The position numbers and the translations under genes were made by a program. From JAAYUD01 sp041907665 (GTDB lineage Bacteria; Bacteroidota; Bacteroidia; Bacteroidales; Bacteroidaceae): a stretch of DNA of 64,000 nt. The notes below the pieces were generated by a model. That model was given only the letters and a program-made list of their open reading frames with translations. It ran no database searches and had not been told where the DNA came from. The stretch spans positions 48,346 through 112,345 of the forward strand of contig JAYRGW010000004.1 of NCBI GenBank assembly GCA_041907665.1, in the 5' to 3' direction. Within the stretch, counting starts at the first letter, position 1; every line of letters begins with the position of its first letter. Below, piece after piece: positions 27,541 through 35,302 of this stretch.

Positions 27541-28098
27541 CTATTTAGCCGCAGCTGTCTTACCAGACTTTCTACGAATTTCTTCGCCAACAAATTTCAT
27601 ACCTTTACCCTTGTATGGCTCAGGCATACGGAAAGAACGCAATTTTGCACAAATCTGACCAAGCAATTGCTTATCGCAAGACTCCAGCTTTATGAGAGGG
27701 TTCTTATTTCTTTCCGATACTGTCTCAACTTTTACCTCAACAGGCAATTGAATAAATATCGGGTGAGTATAGCCCAAAGCCAACTCTATAATATTTCCCT
27801 GATTAGATGCACGATAGCCGACGCCGACTAATTCCAATTCTTTCTTGAATCCTTCAGAAACACCGACAACCATATTGTGAACTAACGCACGATAAAGTCC
27901 GTGAAATGCATGAACTTGTTTGCTAGCATTATCAGGACAAATAAAAGTGAGCTGTCCATTCTCGTTCTTAACTTCAATAGAAGGGTCAACAAACTGACTT
28001 AATTCACCTTTTGGTCCTTTTACCGTAACGACATCATTTTTAATGTCTACAGTAACACCACTAGGGATATCGATGGGTAATTTTCCTATTCTTGACAT
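27541..28098 (-). CDS. rplF: 50S ribosomal protein L6
   Basis: 185 residues with two repeated L6 domains (MSRIGKLPIDIPSGVTVDIK; VGVGYRASNQGNIIELALGY) and the C-terminal RMPEPYKGKGMKFVGEEIRR near the factor-binding site. Confidence 0.98.
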   Translation of the reverse strand: MSRIGKLPIDIPSGVTVDIKNDVVTVKGPKGELSQFVDPSIEVKNENGQLTFICPDNASKQVHAFHGLYRALVHNMVVGVSEGFKKELELVGVGYRASNQGNIIELALGYTHPIFIQLPVEVKVETVSERNKNPLIKLESCDKQLLGQICAKLRSFRMPEPYKGKGMKFVGEEIRRKSGKTAAAK

Positions 28099-28113
28099 TT
28101 CTAACTCCTCCTA

Positions 28114-28509
28114 TTAATAAACATAACAAAGAACCTCACCACCAATTTTCAAATCAGCAGCCTCTTTATTTGTCATAACACCTTTGGATGTAGAAATTAT
28201 AGCTATACCCAAACCGTTGATAACACGAGGCATATCTTTATATCCAGTATACTTACGTAAACCTGGAGAAGATACACGCAGTAACTTCTTAATTGCATTC
28301 ACCTTATTAATAGGATCATACTTTAAAGCTACTTTAATAGAACCTTGAGGTCCATCTTCTACAAACTTATAATTAAGAATGTAGCCTTTTTCAAAAAGGA
28401 TCTTAGTGATCTCTTTTTTCAAATTCGAGGCAGGAATTTCTACAACCCTGTGCTTAGCCTGAATTGCATTCCGAAGCCTCGTTAAATAATCTGCTATTGG
28501 ATCTGTCAT
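28114..28509 (-). CDS. rpsH: 30S ribosomal protein S8
   Basis: 131 residues: TDPIADYLTRLRNAIQAKHR at the start and GLGIAIISTSKGVMTNKEA at the end. S8 binds helix 21 of 16S rRNA and in E. coli represses the spc operon. Confidence 0.98.
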   Translation of the reverse strand: MTDPIADYLTRLRNAIQAKHRVVEIPASNLKKEITKILFEKGYILNYKFVEDGPQGSIKVALKYDPINKVNAIKKLLRVSSPGLRKYTGYKDMPRVINGLGIAIISTSKGVMTNKEAADLKIGGEVLCYVY

Positions 28510-28563
28510 ATATAAAATTTTAAATTAATCAGGACTCTCCTGACAATATTTAGAAAAACTCTT

Positions 28564-28833
28564 CTACCAACTTGCCTTCTTAACACCTGGGATTAACCCG
28601 TTAGAAGCCATTTCTCTGAACTGTATACGAGAAATTCCAAATTGGCGGATATAGCCTTTTGGACGTCCAGTTAGTTTGCAACGATTATGCAAACGAACAG
28701 GAGAAGCATTACGAGGTATAGCCTGTAAAGCTTCATAATCTCCTTTTTTCTTCAGCTCTGCTCTTTTTGCAGCATATTTGGCTACTAATTTGGCGCGCTT
28801 AACTTCGCGGGCTTTCATTGATTCTTTTGCCAT
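28564..28833 (-). CDS. rpsN: 30S ribosomal protein S14, zinc-free form
   Basis: 89 residues from the ATG at 28833; a longer frame opens at 28872 but overlaps rplE. The zinc-binding CxxC pairs of short S14 are absent. The long C-minus form is recognised by RKxGxYEALQ-like KKGDYEALQAIPRNASPVRL and CKLTGRPKGYIRQFGISRIQ. Confidence 0.97.
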   Translation of the reverse strand: MAKESMKAREVKRAKLVAKYAAKRAELKKKGDYEALQAIPRNASPVRLHNRCKLTGRPKGYIRQFGISRIQFREMASNGLIPGVKKASW

Positions 28834-28837
28834 AACA

Positions 28838-29395
28838 TCAATTCTTTTTAGCGTTTTTAAAAGGAAGACCAAATTCTTTCAGTAATTCATAACCTTCTTC
28901 ATCTGTTTTGGCAGATGTAACGAAAGTAATATTCATACCTGCAACTTTAGTCACACTATCAATATTGATTTCGGGGAAAATAATCTGCTCTTGAATACCA
29001 AGAGTGTAGTTTCCACGCCCGTCAAGTTTACTCTCAATACCTCTAAAGTCACGAACACGTGGCAATGCAACGCGTATCAGTCTTTCAAGGAATTCATACA
29101 TTCTATCACGACGCAAAGTTACCATCACGCCAATAGGCATTTTTTTACGCAACTTAAAGTTTGCGATATCCTTACGTGAAACTGTTGCAACAGCCTTTTG
29201 ACCTGTAATAGCAGTTATTTCATTAATTGCTACTTCTATAATCTTCTTATCACCCGTTGCATCGCCAAGACCTTGATTGATAACAATTTTTTTCAAACAA
29301 GGTACCTGCATGGTAGAACTATATTGAAACTTTGACTTCAACGCCGGAGCAATACGCTCATTATATTCTTGTTTTAAACTTGCAGTATTAGCCAT
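28838..29395 (-). CDS. rplE: 50S ribosomal protein L5
   Basis: 185 residues: PCLKKIVINQGLGDATGDKK, RRDRMYEFLERLIRVALPRV and GNYTLGIQEQIIFPEI. L5 binds 5S rRNA and contacts the P-site tRNA. Its ATG overlaps the rplX stop codon by one base. Confidence 0.98.
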   Translation of the reverse strand: MANTASLKQEYNERIAPALKSKFQYSSTMQVPCLKKIVINQGLGDATGDKKIIEVAINEITAITGQKAVATVSRKDIANFKLRKKMPIGVMVTLRRDRMYEFLERLIRVALPRVRDFRGIESKLDGRGNYTLGIQEQIIFPEINIDSVTKVAGMNITFVTSAKTDEEGYELLKEFGLPFKNAKKN

Positions 29396-29721
29396 TATTT
29401 GATCTCCTCTCCTGATTTTTTAGAATAGCGAACTGTAGCTCCATCAGAGCTTTTTCTTCTTCCAATTCTTGTAGGTTTACCACTTTTTGGATCCACAAGA
29501 TTCAAATTAGAAATATGAATGGAAGCCTCCTTTTTTATAATCCCACCTTGAGGATTCTTTGCATTTGGCTTAGTGCTTTTCGAAACCATGTTGACACCTT
29601 CAACAATAGCACGACGTTCTTGAACAAGAACCTGCAATACACGTCCAGTATGCCCCTTATCTTCACCGGCGTTTACGTACACTGTATCGCCTTTCTTTAT
29701 ATGTAACTTACTACTCATCAC
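29395..29721 (-). CDS. rplX: 50S ribosomal protein L24
   Basis: 108 residues with a KOW motif (LHIKKGDTVYVNAGEDKGHT) and VEGVNMVSKSTKPNAKNPQG, ASIHISNLNLVDPKSGKPTR. Two adjacent ATG codons (29721, 29718) are possible starts. Confidence 0.98.
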   Translation of the reverse strand: MMSSKLHIKKGDTVYVNAGEDKGHTGRVLQVLVQERRAIVEGVNMVSKSTKPNAKNPQGGIIKKEASIHISNLNLVDPKSGKPTRIGRRKSSDGATVRYSKKSGEEIK

Positions 29722-29738
29722 TTAAATTTATTACAAAA

Positions 29739-30104
29739 TTAAAGTACTTCAGGTGCAAGTGAAACAACTTTCATATTCGTAGCACGCAATTCACGTGCAA
29801 CAGGACCGAAGATACGACTACCTCTAATCTCGCCGGCATTGTTCAACAACACACAAGCATTATCATCAAATCTAATGTAAGAGCCATCAGCACGACGAAT
29901 CTCTTTTTTAGTACGTACGATCAAAGCCTTTGATACTGCACCCTTTTTAATATCACTCGACGGGATAACACTCTTGATAGATACAACAATGATATCACCA
30001 ACAGAAGCATAACGGCGCTTTGTTCCACCTAAAACACGGATACACAACGCTTCTTTAGCTCCACTATTGTCACAAACGGTTAATCTTGATTCTACTTGTA
30101 TCAT
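29739..30104 (-). CDS. rplN: 50S ribosomal protein L14
   Basis: 121 residues: MIQVESRLTVCDNSGAKEAL, CIRVLGG, GDIIVVSIKSVIPSSDIKKG and the C-terminal GSRIFGPVARELR. L14 lies at the interface between subunits. Confidence 0.98.
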   Translation of the reverse strand: MIQVESRLTVCDNSGAKEALCIRVLGGTKRRYASVGDIIVVSIKSVIPSSDIKKGAVSKALIVRTKKEIRRADGSYIRFDDNACVLLNNAGEIRGSRIFGPVARELRATNMKVVSLAPEVL

Positions 30105-30106
30105 AA

Positions 30107-30364
30107 TTACTTAGCTTTTTCAATAATGTTAACCAATCTCCATCTCTTTGTTTTGCTCAAAGGACGAGTTTCCATAATATGAACAGTATCACCAACATTG
30201 CATTCATTATTCTCGTCATGCACATGGTATTTCTTTGTCTTACTGACAAACTTACCATAAATGGGATGCTTCTCTTTAAATTTAGTAGCAACTGTAACAG
30301 TTTTATCCATCTTATTGCTAATTACAATCCCATTTCTTTCTTTTCTTAATCTTCTTGCTTCCAT
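30107..30364 (-). CDS. rpsQ: 30S ribosomal protein S17
   Basis: 85 residues of an OB-fold protein: RLRKERNGIVISNKMDKTVT, HPIYGKFVSKTKKYHVHDE and VHIMETRPLSKTKRW. It is 2 bases before rplN. Confidence 0.98.
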   Translation of the reverse strand: MEARRLRKERNGIVISNKMDKTVTVATKFKEKHPIYGKFVSKTKKYHVHDENNECNVGDTVHIMETRPLSKTKRWRLVNIIEKAK

Positions 30365-30372
30365 CGAGATAA

Positions 30373-30570
30373 TTATTTATTATTAAGTTCTCTTTGGCGT
30401 AATTCCGTTTTCATACGCGCAATCGACCTGCGTAATTGCTTAATTTGTGCAGGATTCTCCAACGGAGAAATCGAATGGTTCAGAACCATTTGATTATAAC
30501 TTGCCATCTCCGTATCTACTTTTTCCAGTAAGTCTTTCGTAGACAACTCTCTAATTTCTGCTATTTTCAT
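30373..30570 (-). CDS. rpmC: 50S ribosomal protein L29
   Basis: 65 residues of paired helices (MKIAEIRELSTKDLLEKVDT, QIKQLRRSIARMKTELRQRE), located near the peptide exit tunnel. It is 6 bases after rplP. Confidence 0.98.
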   Translation of the reverse strand: MKIAEIRELSTKDLLEKVDTEMASYNQMVLNHSISPLENPAQIKQLRRSIARMKTELRQRELNNK

Positions 30571-30576
30571 AATCTA

Positions 30577-31017
30577 TTACGCTTTACGATTCTGAACATC
30601 AAAATCACGTCTTACTACAAACTTCGTTGTTATAGGAAGTTTCTGAGCAGCTAAACGCAGAGCCTCTTTTGCTATTTCAAAAGAAACGCCTTCGACTTCA
30701 ATTAAAACCCTACCAGGTAGAACAGGTGCAACAAATCCCTCAGGACTACCTTTACCTTTACCCATACGAACATCTGCAGGTTTACGTGTAATTACCTTAT
30801 CCGGGAATATACGAATCCAGATTTGTCCTTCACGCTGCATATATCTAGTTACAGCAACACGAGCGGCCTCAATTTGTCGACCAGTAATCCACTTTGCTCC
30901 CATTGCTTTGATGCCAAAGGAGCCAAAGGCTAGTTGATCACCTCTATGGGCAAAGCCCTTATTGTTTTGACGGCCTTTCTGTTGTCTTCTGAATTTAGTC
31001 TTTTTTGGTTGTAACAT
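30577..31017 (-). CDS. rplP: 50S ribosomal protein L16
   Basis: 146 residues: PKKTKFRRQQKGRQNNKGFA, AARVAVTRYMQREGQIWIRI, TRKPADVRMGKGKGSPEGFV. L16 helps position tRNA in the A site. Confidence 0.98.
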   Translation of the reverse strand: MLQPKKTKFRRQQKGRQNNKGFAHRGDQLAFGSFGIKAMGAKWITGRQIEAARVAVTRYMQREGQIWIRIFPDKVITRKPADVRMGKGKGSPEGFVAPVLPGRVLIEVEGVSFEIAKEALRLAAQKLPITTKFVVRRDFDVQNRKA

Positions 31018-31039
31018 AATTCCTAAAAATCAAATTCGA

Positions 31040-31768
31040 TTACCGATTATTTTTCTTCCTTTTAAAGTTTCTTCCACCGTTTCCACCATTGTTTCCACGT
31101 GAATTCTCTTTAGATTGAGCAAAGTTAGGAGCCAACTCACGTTTGCCATAAACTTCACCTCTACAAATCCATACTTTTATACCGAGCAAGCCAACTTTTG
31201 TCAACGCTTCGGTTGCACAATAGTCTATATCTGCTCTAAAAGTATGCAAAGGAGTTCTACCTTCCTTATACATTTCAGAACGAGCCATTTCAGCTCCATT
31301 CAAACGTCCTGAAATTTGAACCTTTATGCCTTCAGCGCCCATACGCATTGTGTTGGCAATAGCCATTTTAATGGCACGACGGTAAGCGATCTTACCTTCT
31401 ACCTGGCGAGCTATATTATTACCAACGTATGTAGCGTCGAGTTCCGGTCTCTTTACTTCAAAAATATTAATTTGAATATCTTTATCGGTAACAGATTTCA
31501 ACTCTTCTTTAAGCTTGTCAACATCTTTACCACCCTTACCGATAATAAGACCGGGACGAGCTGTACAAATAGTGATTGTAACCAACTTCAGAGTACGCTC
31601 AATAACAATTCTTGAAACACTTGCTTTAGCAAGACGCGCATTCAAATATTTACGAATTTTGCTGTCTTCGAGCAAAGAATCACCATACTTTCTTCCGCCA
31701 TACCAATTGGAATCCCAACCTCTGATAATTCCTAAACGGTTGCTTATTGGATTAACTTTTTGTCCCAT
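31040..31768 (-). CDS. rpsC: 30S ribosomal protein S3
   Basis: 242 residues. It holds the KH domain with GLIIGKGGKDVDKLKEELK and the C-terminal AIKMAIANTMRMGAEGIKVQ, then a basic Asn/Gly/Lys-rich tail (RGNNGGNGGRNFKRKKNNR). S3 lines the mRNA entry channel. Confidence 0.98.
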   Translation of the reverse strand: MGQKVNPISNRLGIIRGWDSNWYGGRKYGDSLLEDSKIRKYLNARLAKASVSRIVIERTLKLVTITICTARPGLIIGKGGKDVDKLKEELKSVTDKDIQINIFEVKRPELDATYVGNNIARQVEGKIAYRRAIKMAIANTMRMGAEGIKVQISGRLNGAEMARSEMYKEGRTPLHTFRADIDYCATEALTKVGLLGIKVWICRGEVYGKRELAPNFAQSKENSRGNNGGNGGRNFKRKKNNR

Positions 31769-31773
31769 CTACT

Positions 31774-32184
31774 CTAATTTTGTTCTTCGTTATTACTTTT
31801 AGAATCAACAAATAAAGTCACATGATTAGAACGTTTGCGAATTCTATATCCCCTTCCCTGTGGTGCCGGTCTCATTCTTTTCAGAGTAGAACCACAATCA
31901 ACAAAAATCTTAGTTACAAACAATTCTCCATCTTCTGCTTTCCGTTCATTCTTAATTTCCCAGTTAGCAATTGCAGAGCGCAACAGTTTCTCAACTCTTT
32001 GAGCAGCTTCTTTAGAAGAATACTTTAATACTCCAAGAGCTCTATTCACCTCCATTCCACGAACCATATCCGCCACGAGGCGCATTTTACGAGGAGAAGT
32101 CGGGACATTGCGCAATTTAGCAAAATACGTGGTCTTAAGGCTTTCTTTCCTCTTGTTGGCCGATATTCTTTTTCTTTCTCCCAT
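31774..32184 (-). CDS. rplV: 50S ribosomal protein L22
   Basis: 136 residues, with a Bacteroidota-type basic N-terminal extension (GERKRISANKRKESLK) before the core (LRNVPTSPRKMRLVADMVRG). The loop RMRPAPQGRGYRIRKRSNHV lines the peptide exit tunnel, where macrolide-resistance changes occur in other species. Confidence 0.98.
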   Translation of the reverse strand: MGERKRISANKRKESLKTTYFAKLRNVPTSPRKMRLVADMVRGMEVNRALGVLKYSSKEAAQRVEKLLRSAIANWEIKNERKAEDGELFVTKIFVDCGSTLKRMRPAPQGRGYRIRKRSNHVTLFVDSKSNNEEQN

Positions 32185-32222
32185 TATATTATTACTTTTT
32201 TATTCATAATAAATTATTAATC

Positions 32223-32486
32223 TTATCGATTACCTGCATGGCCTCTAAAGGTACGTGTAGGAGCGAACTCACCCAACTTGTGCCCAACCATGTTCTCAGT
32301 AATGTAAACAGGAATAAATTTATTCCCATTATGAACTGCAATAGTATGTCCTACAAAATCCGGAGAAATCATAGAAGCTCTTGCCCATGTTTTAACAACA
32401 ACCTTCTTTCCGGATTCATTCATGTCAAGCACTTTCTTCTCAAGCTTAACATTGATATATGGACCTTTTTTTAATGATCGACTCAT
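32223..32486 (-). CDS. rpsS: 30S ribosomal protein S19
   Basis: 87 residues: MSRSLKKGPYINVKLEKKVL, KTWARASMISPDFVGHTIAV, MVGHKLGEFAPTRTFRGHAG. S19 sits in the 30S head with S13. Confidence 0.98.
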   Translation of the reverse strand: MSRSLKKGPYINVKLEKKVLDMNESGKKVVVKTWARASMISPDFVGHTIAVHNGNKFIPVYITENMVGHKLGEFAPTRTFRGHAGNR

Positions 32487-32506
32487 AATTTACTCAATTA
32501 ATCAAA

Positions 32507-33331
32507 TTACTTATTACTTCTCTCAATAATATACTTCCAACTCTGTTTTTTCGGAGCTCTTGTCTTAAGGCCCTTAGAATACAGACCCTTCCGTGATCTA
32601 GGATGTCCACCTGAGGCACGTCCTTCACCACCACCCATTGGGTGATCAACAGGGTTCATTACGACACCACGGTTATGAGGACGACGACCAAACCAACGAG
32701 AACGTCCAGCTTTACCCGAACTTTCAAGAGCATGATCAGAATTGCCCACACTACCGATGGTAGCCTTACATGTCGATAGTATTTTACGAAGCTCTCCCGA
32801 AGGTAACTTAATAACACAATAGCTTCCTTCACGAGATGTTAATTGAGCAAAATTACCAGCTGAACGTACCATAGCAGCTCCCTGACCGGGACGCAACTCA
32901 ATGTTATGAATAACTGTACCAACTGGAATATTCTGAAGAGGAAGAGCATTACCTATCTCAGGTGCTGCACTTTCGCCAGACATTAATTTTGCACCTACCT
33001 GCAATCCATTAGGAGCAATGATATAACGTTTTTCACCATCAGCGTAAAACAACAAAGCAATACGAGCCGAACGATTCGGATCGTATTCAATGGTTTTAAC
33101 AACTGCAGGAACACCATCTTTGTTCCGCTTAAAATCAACTAGACGATAAGCCTTTTTGTGACCGCCACCTCTGTAACGAACTGTCATTTTACCGACATTG
33201 TTGCGACCACCTGTGGACCTCTTACTTACGATAAGAGACTTTTCTGGTACCTTAGCAGTAATTTCTTCAAAAGTACCAATAATCTTATGTCTTTGCCCAG
33301 GCGTTGTGGGCTTAAAACTACGTACTGCCAT
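32507..33331 (-). CDS. rplB: 50S ribosomal protein L2
   Basis: 274 residues: VRYRGGGHKKAYRLVDFKRN, the peptidyl-transferase-proximal NPVDHPMGGGEGRASGGHPR with the conserved His, and the ending GLKTRAPKKQSWKYIIERSN. Confidence 0.98.
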   Translation of the reverse strand: MAVRSFKPTTPGQRHKIIGTFEEITAKVPEKSLIVSKRSTGGRNNVGKMTVRYRGGGHKKAYRLVDFKRNKDGVPAVVKTIEYDPNRSARIALLFYADGEKRYIIAPNGLQVGAKLMSGESAAPEIGNALPLQNIPVGTVIHNIELRPGQGAAMVRSAGNFAQLTSREGSYCVIKLPSGELRKILSTCKATIGSVGNSDHALESSGKAGRSRWFGRRPHNRGVVMNPVDHPMGGGEGRASGGHPRSRKGLYSKGLKTRAPKKQSWKYIIERSNK

Positions 33332-33336
33332 CTTTT

Positions 33337-33627
33337 TTAAATATTGCTATAAAAATCTATAGTATCACCCTCTTTTAATGTGACTATTGCCTTTTTGTAT
33401 GCATTAGTTCTTCCACTAATCAATCCCGCTTTTGTATAGCGGCTCTTGCTTTTACCTGCATAACGCATCGTATTGACACTCAAAACGGTCACATTGTAGA
33501 GCGCTTCAACTTCTTTTTTAATTTCCAATTTATTGGCATCAGGATTAACAACAAAACCAAACTGATGTTTCTTTTCAGTTATTGCTGTCATCTTCTCCGT
33601 AACCAACGGTTTAATAATAATTCCCAT
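33337..33627 (-). CDS. rplW: 50S ribosomal protein L23
   Basis: 96 residues: IIIKPLVTEKMTAITEKKHQ, FVVNPDANKLEIKKEVEALY, VLSVNTMRYAGKSKSR. L23 surrounds the exit tunnel and docks trigger factor and signal recognition particle. Confidence 0.98.
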   Translation of the reverse strand: MGIIIKPLVTEKMTAITEKKHQFGFVVNPDANKLEIKKEVEALYNVTVLSVNTMRYAGKSKSRYTKAGLISGRTNAYKKAIVTLKEGDTIDFYSNI

Positions 33628-33630
33628 TAT

Positions 33631-34269
33631 TTAAGCCTCCTCTTTCGTTAAATTTTTGTCGATAGCAGAAAGAGCACTTTCGGTCAAAACAAGGACTTTG
33701 GCATCTAATACACGATAAGTATTCATGCCAGAAATCTGCTGAACAGAAGCGTTCTTAAGGTTACGAGCCGACAAATATACATTTTTATTTGATTCGGATA
33801 GGACTAAAAGCATTTTCCGATCAGAAACTTTAAGATTATTTATCATTTCAACGAAATCCTTTGTCTTGGGAGCAGCAAAGTTGAAATCTTCAACAACAAC
33901 AATTGCATTCTCTTTCGCCTTGTAACTTAAAGCAGACTTACGAGCCAATGCTTTCACTTTCTTATTCAGTTTGAACGAATAGTCTCTGGGTTTAGGACCA
34001 AAAACACGTGCACCACCAACTAAGATCGGAGAGTTAATATCACCACGACGAGCACCGCCACCACCTTTTTGACGACCCAATTTCTTGGTAGAGCCACTCA
34101 TTTCGCTTCTTTCTTTCGATTTATGAGTTCCTTGACGATTATTCGCCATGAATTGCTTAACATCCAAATAGATAGCGTGGTCGTTAGGCTCAATTCCGAA
34201 GATAGATTCGTTTAACGTAACCTTTCTTCCGGTGTTTTCACCTTTTATATTTAATACGTCAACTTCCAT
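33631..34269 (-). CDS. rplD: 50S ribosomal protein L4
   Basis: 212 residues from the ATG at 34269, which overlaps the rplC stop by one base; an upstream ATG at 34302 lies inside rplC. Blocks include QFMANNRQGTHKSKERSEMS, LGRQKGGGGARRGDINSPIL and GPKPRDYSFKLNKKVKALAR. L4 represses the S10 operon in E. coli. Confidence 0.97.
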   Translation of the reverse strand: MEVDVLNIKGENTGRKVTLNESIFGIEPNDHAIYLDVKQFMANNRQGTHKSKERSEMSGSTKKLGRQKGGGGARRGDINSPILVGGARVFGPKPRDYSFKLNKKVKALARKSALSYKAKENAIVVVEDFNFAAPKTKDFVEMINNLKVSDRKMLLVLSESNKNVYLSARNLKNASVQQISGMNTYRVLDAKVLVLTESALSAIDKNLTKEEA

Positions 34270-34886
34270 TATTTCTGAATTAAAACGATTGAACCTTTGC
34301 AACCTGGAATAGAACCCTTGATAAGAAGAAGGTTATGATCCGCGATTACTTTTAATACTTTCAAATTTTGGACAGTAATTCTGTCACCACCAAGCTGTCC
34401 GCCCATGCGCATTCCTTTGAATACTTTTGCTGGGTAAGAACATGCACCAATAGAACCCGGTTTACGAGCACGGTTATGCTGACCATGAGTTGCCTGACCA
34501 ACACCACCAAAACCATGTCTTTTAACTACACCTTGGAAACCTTTACCCTTAGAAGTTCCGATAACGTCGACAAAATCGACACCATCAAACATATCTACAG
34601 TAATAGAATCACCCAAGTTTAATTCTTTGTCAAAACCCTTGAACTCAACCAAGTGTCTCTTCGGGGTTACTCCAGCCTTTTTAAAATGACCTTGCAAAGG
34701 TTTAGTTGTATGCTTCTCCTTATTGTCTTGGAAGCCCAACTGAACAGCAGCATAGCCGTCTTTTTCGACTGTTTTAATTTGAGTAACGACGCAAGGACCT
34801 GCTTCGATAACAGTGCATGGTACATTTTTACCATCGGCACTGAATACGGATGTCATTCCGATTTTCTTTCCTAATAATCCTGGCAT
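34269..34886 (-). CDS. rplC: 50S ribosomal protein L3
   Basis: 205 residues: MPGLLGKKIGMTSVFSADGK, GTSKGKGFQGVVKRHGFGGV and RARKPGSIGACSYPAKVFKG, which approach the peptidyl-transferase centre. Confidence 0.98.
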   Translation of the reverse strand: MPGLLGKKIGMTSVFSADGKNVPCTVIEAGPCVVTQIKTVEKDGYAAVQLGFQDNKEKHTTKPLQGHFKKAGVTPKRHLVEFKGFDKELNLGDSITVDMFDGVDFVDVIGTSKGKGFQGVVKRHGFGGVGQATHGQHNRARKPGSIGACSYPAKVFKGMRMGGQLGGDRITVQNLKVLKVIADHNLLLIKGSIPGCKGSIVLIQK

Positions 34887-34906
34887 TTCTCTAAATTTTA
34901 ATATAA

Positions 34907-35212
34907 CTAAACTTTAATTTCTACCTCTACACCACTCGGCAACTCTAGCTTCATCAACGCATCGACAGTCTTAGCTGTTGAGCTATAGATGTCAATTAAA
35001 CGTTTGTAAGAAGACAGCTCAAATTGCTCTCTAGACTTTTTGTTAACGAACGTAGAACGATTGACCGTTATGATACGTTTGTGTGTTGGAAGAGGAATAG
35101 GACCACTAACAATAGCCCCTGTAGCCTTCACTGTTCTTACGATCTTCTCAGCAGATTTGTCTACCAAATTGTGATCATAAGATTTCAATTTAATACGAAT
35201 TTTTTGACTCAT
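34907..35212 (-). CDS. rpsJ: 30S ribosomal protein S10
   Basis: 101 residues: MSQKIRIKLKSYDHNLVDKS, GPIPLPTHKRIITVNRSTFV, QFELSSYKRLIDIYSSTAK. First gene of the S10 section; also the transcription antitermination partner of NusB/NusG in other bacteria. Confidence 0.98.
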   Translation of the reverse strand: MSQKIRIKLKSYDHNLVDKSAEKIVRTVKATGAIVSGPIPLPTHKRIITVNRSTFVNKKSREQFELSSYKRLIDIYSSTAKTVDALMKLELPSGVEVEIKV

Positions 35213-35247
35213 TCTAATTTGAATTATTAAACTTATTTACTTAAAGA

Positions 35248-35288
35248 AGAACAGACATATTAAGAGTCATTCGCTAATATGCTGTTCT
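35248..35288 (-). promoter_or_regulatory. hairpin in the fusA-rpsJ gap (candidate S10 leader or attenuator)
   Basis: In the 90-base gap the minus strand folds into a two-part stem. AGAACAG (35288-35282) pairs with CTGTTCT (35254-35248), and ATATTA (35280-35275) with TAATAT (35262-35257). It is followed by TCTTTAAG, so it could attenuate transcription between fusA and rpsJ. No -7/-33 pair was found in the gap. Confidence 0.45.
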
Positions 35289-35302
35289 ATCTTCTATTTT
35301 AT

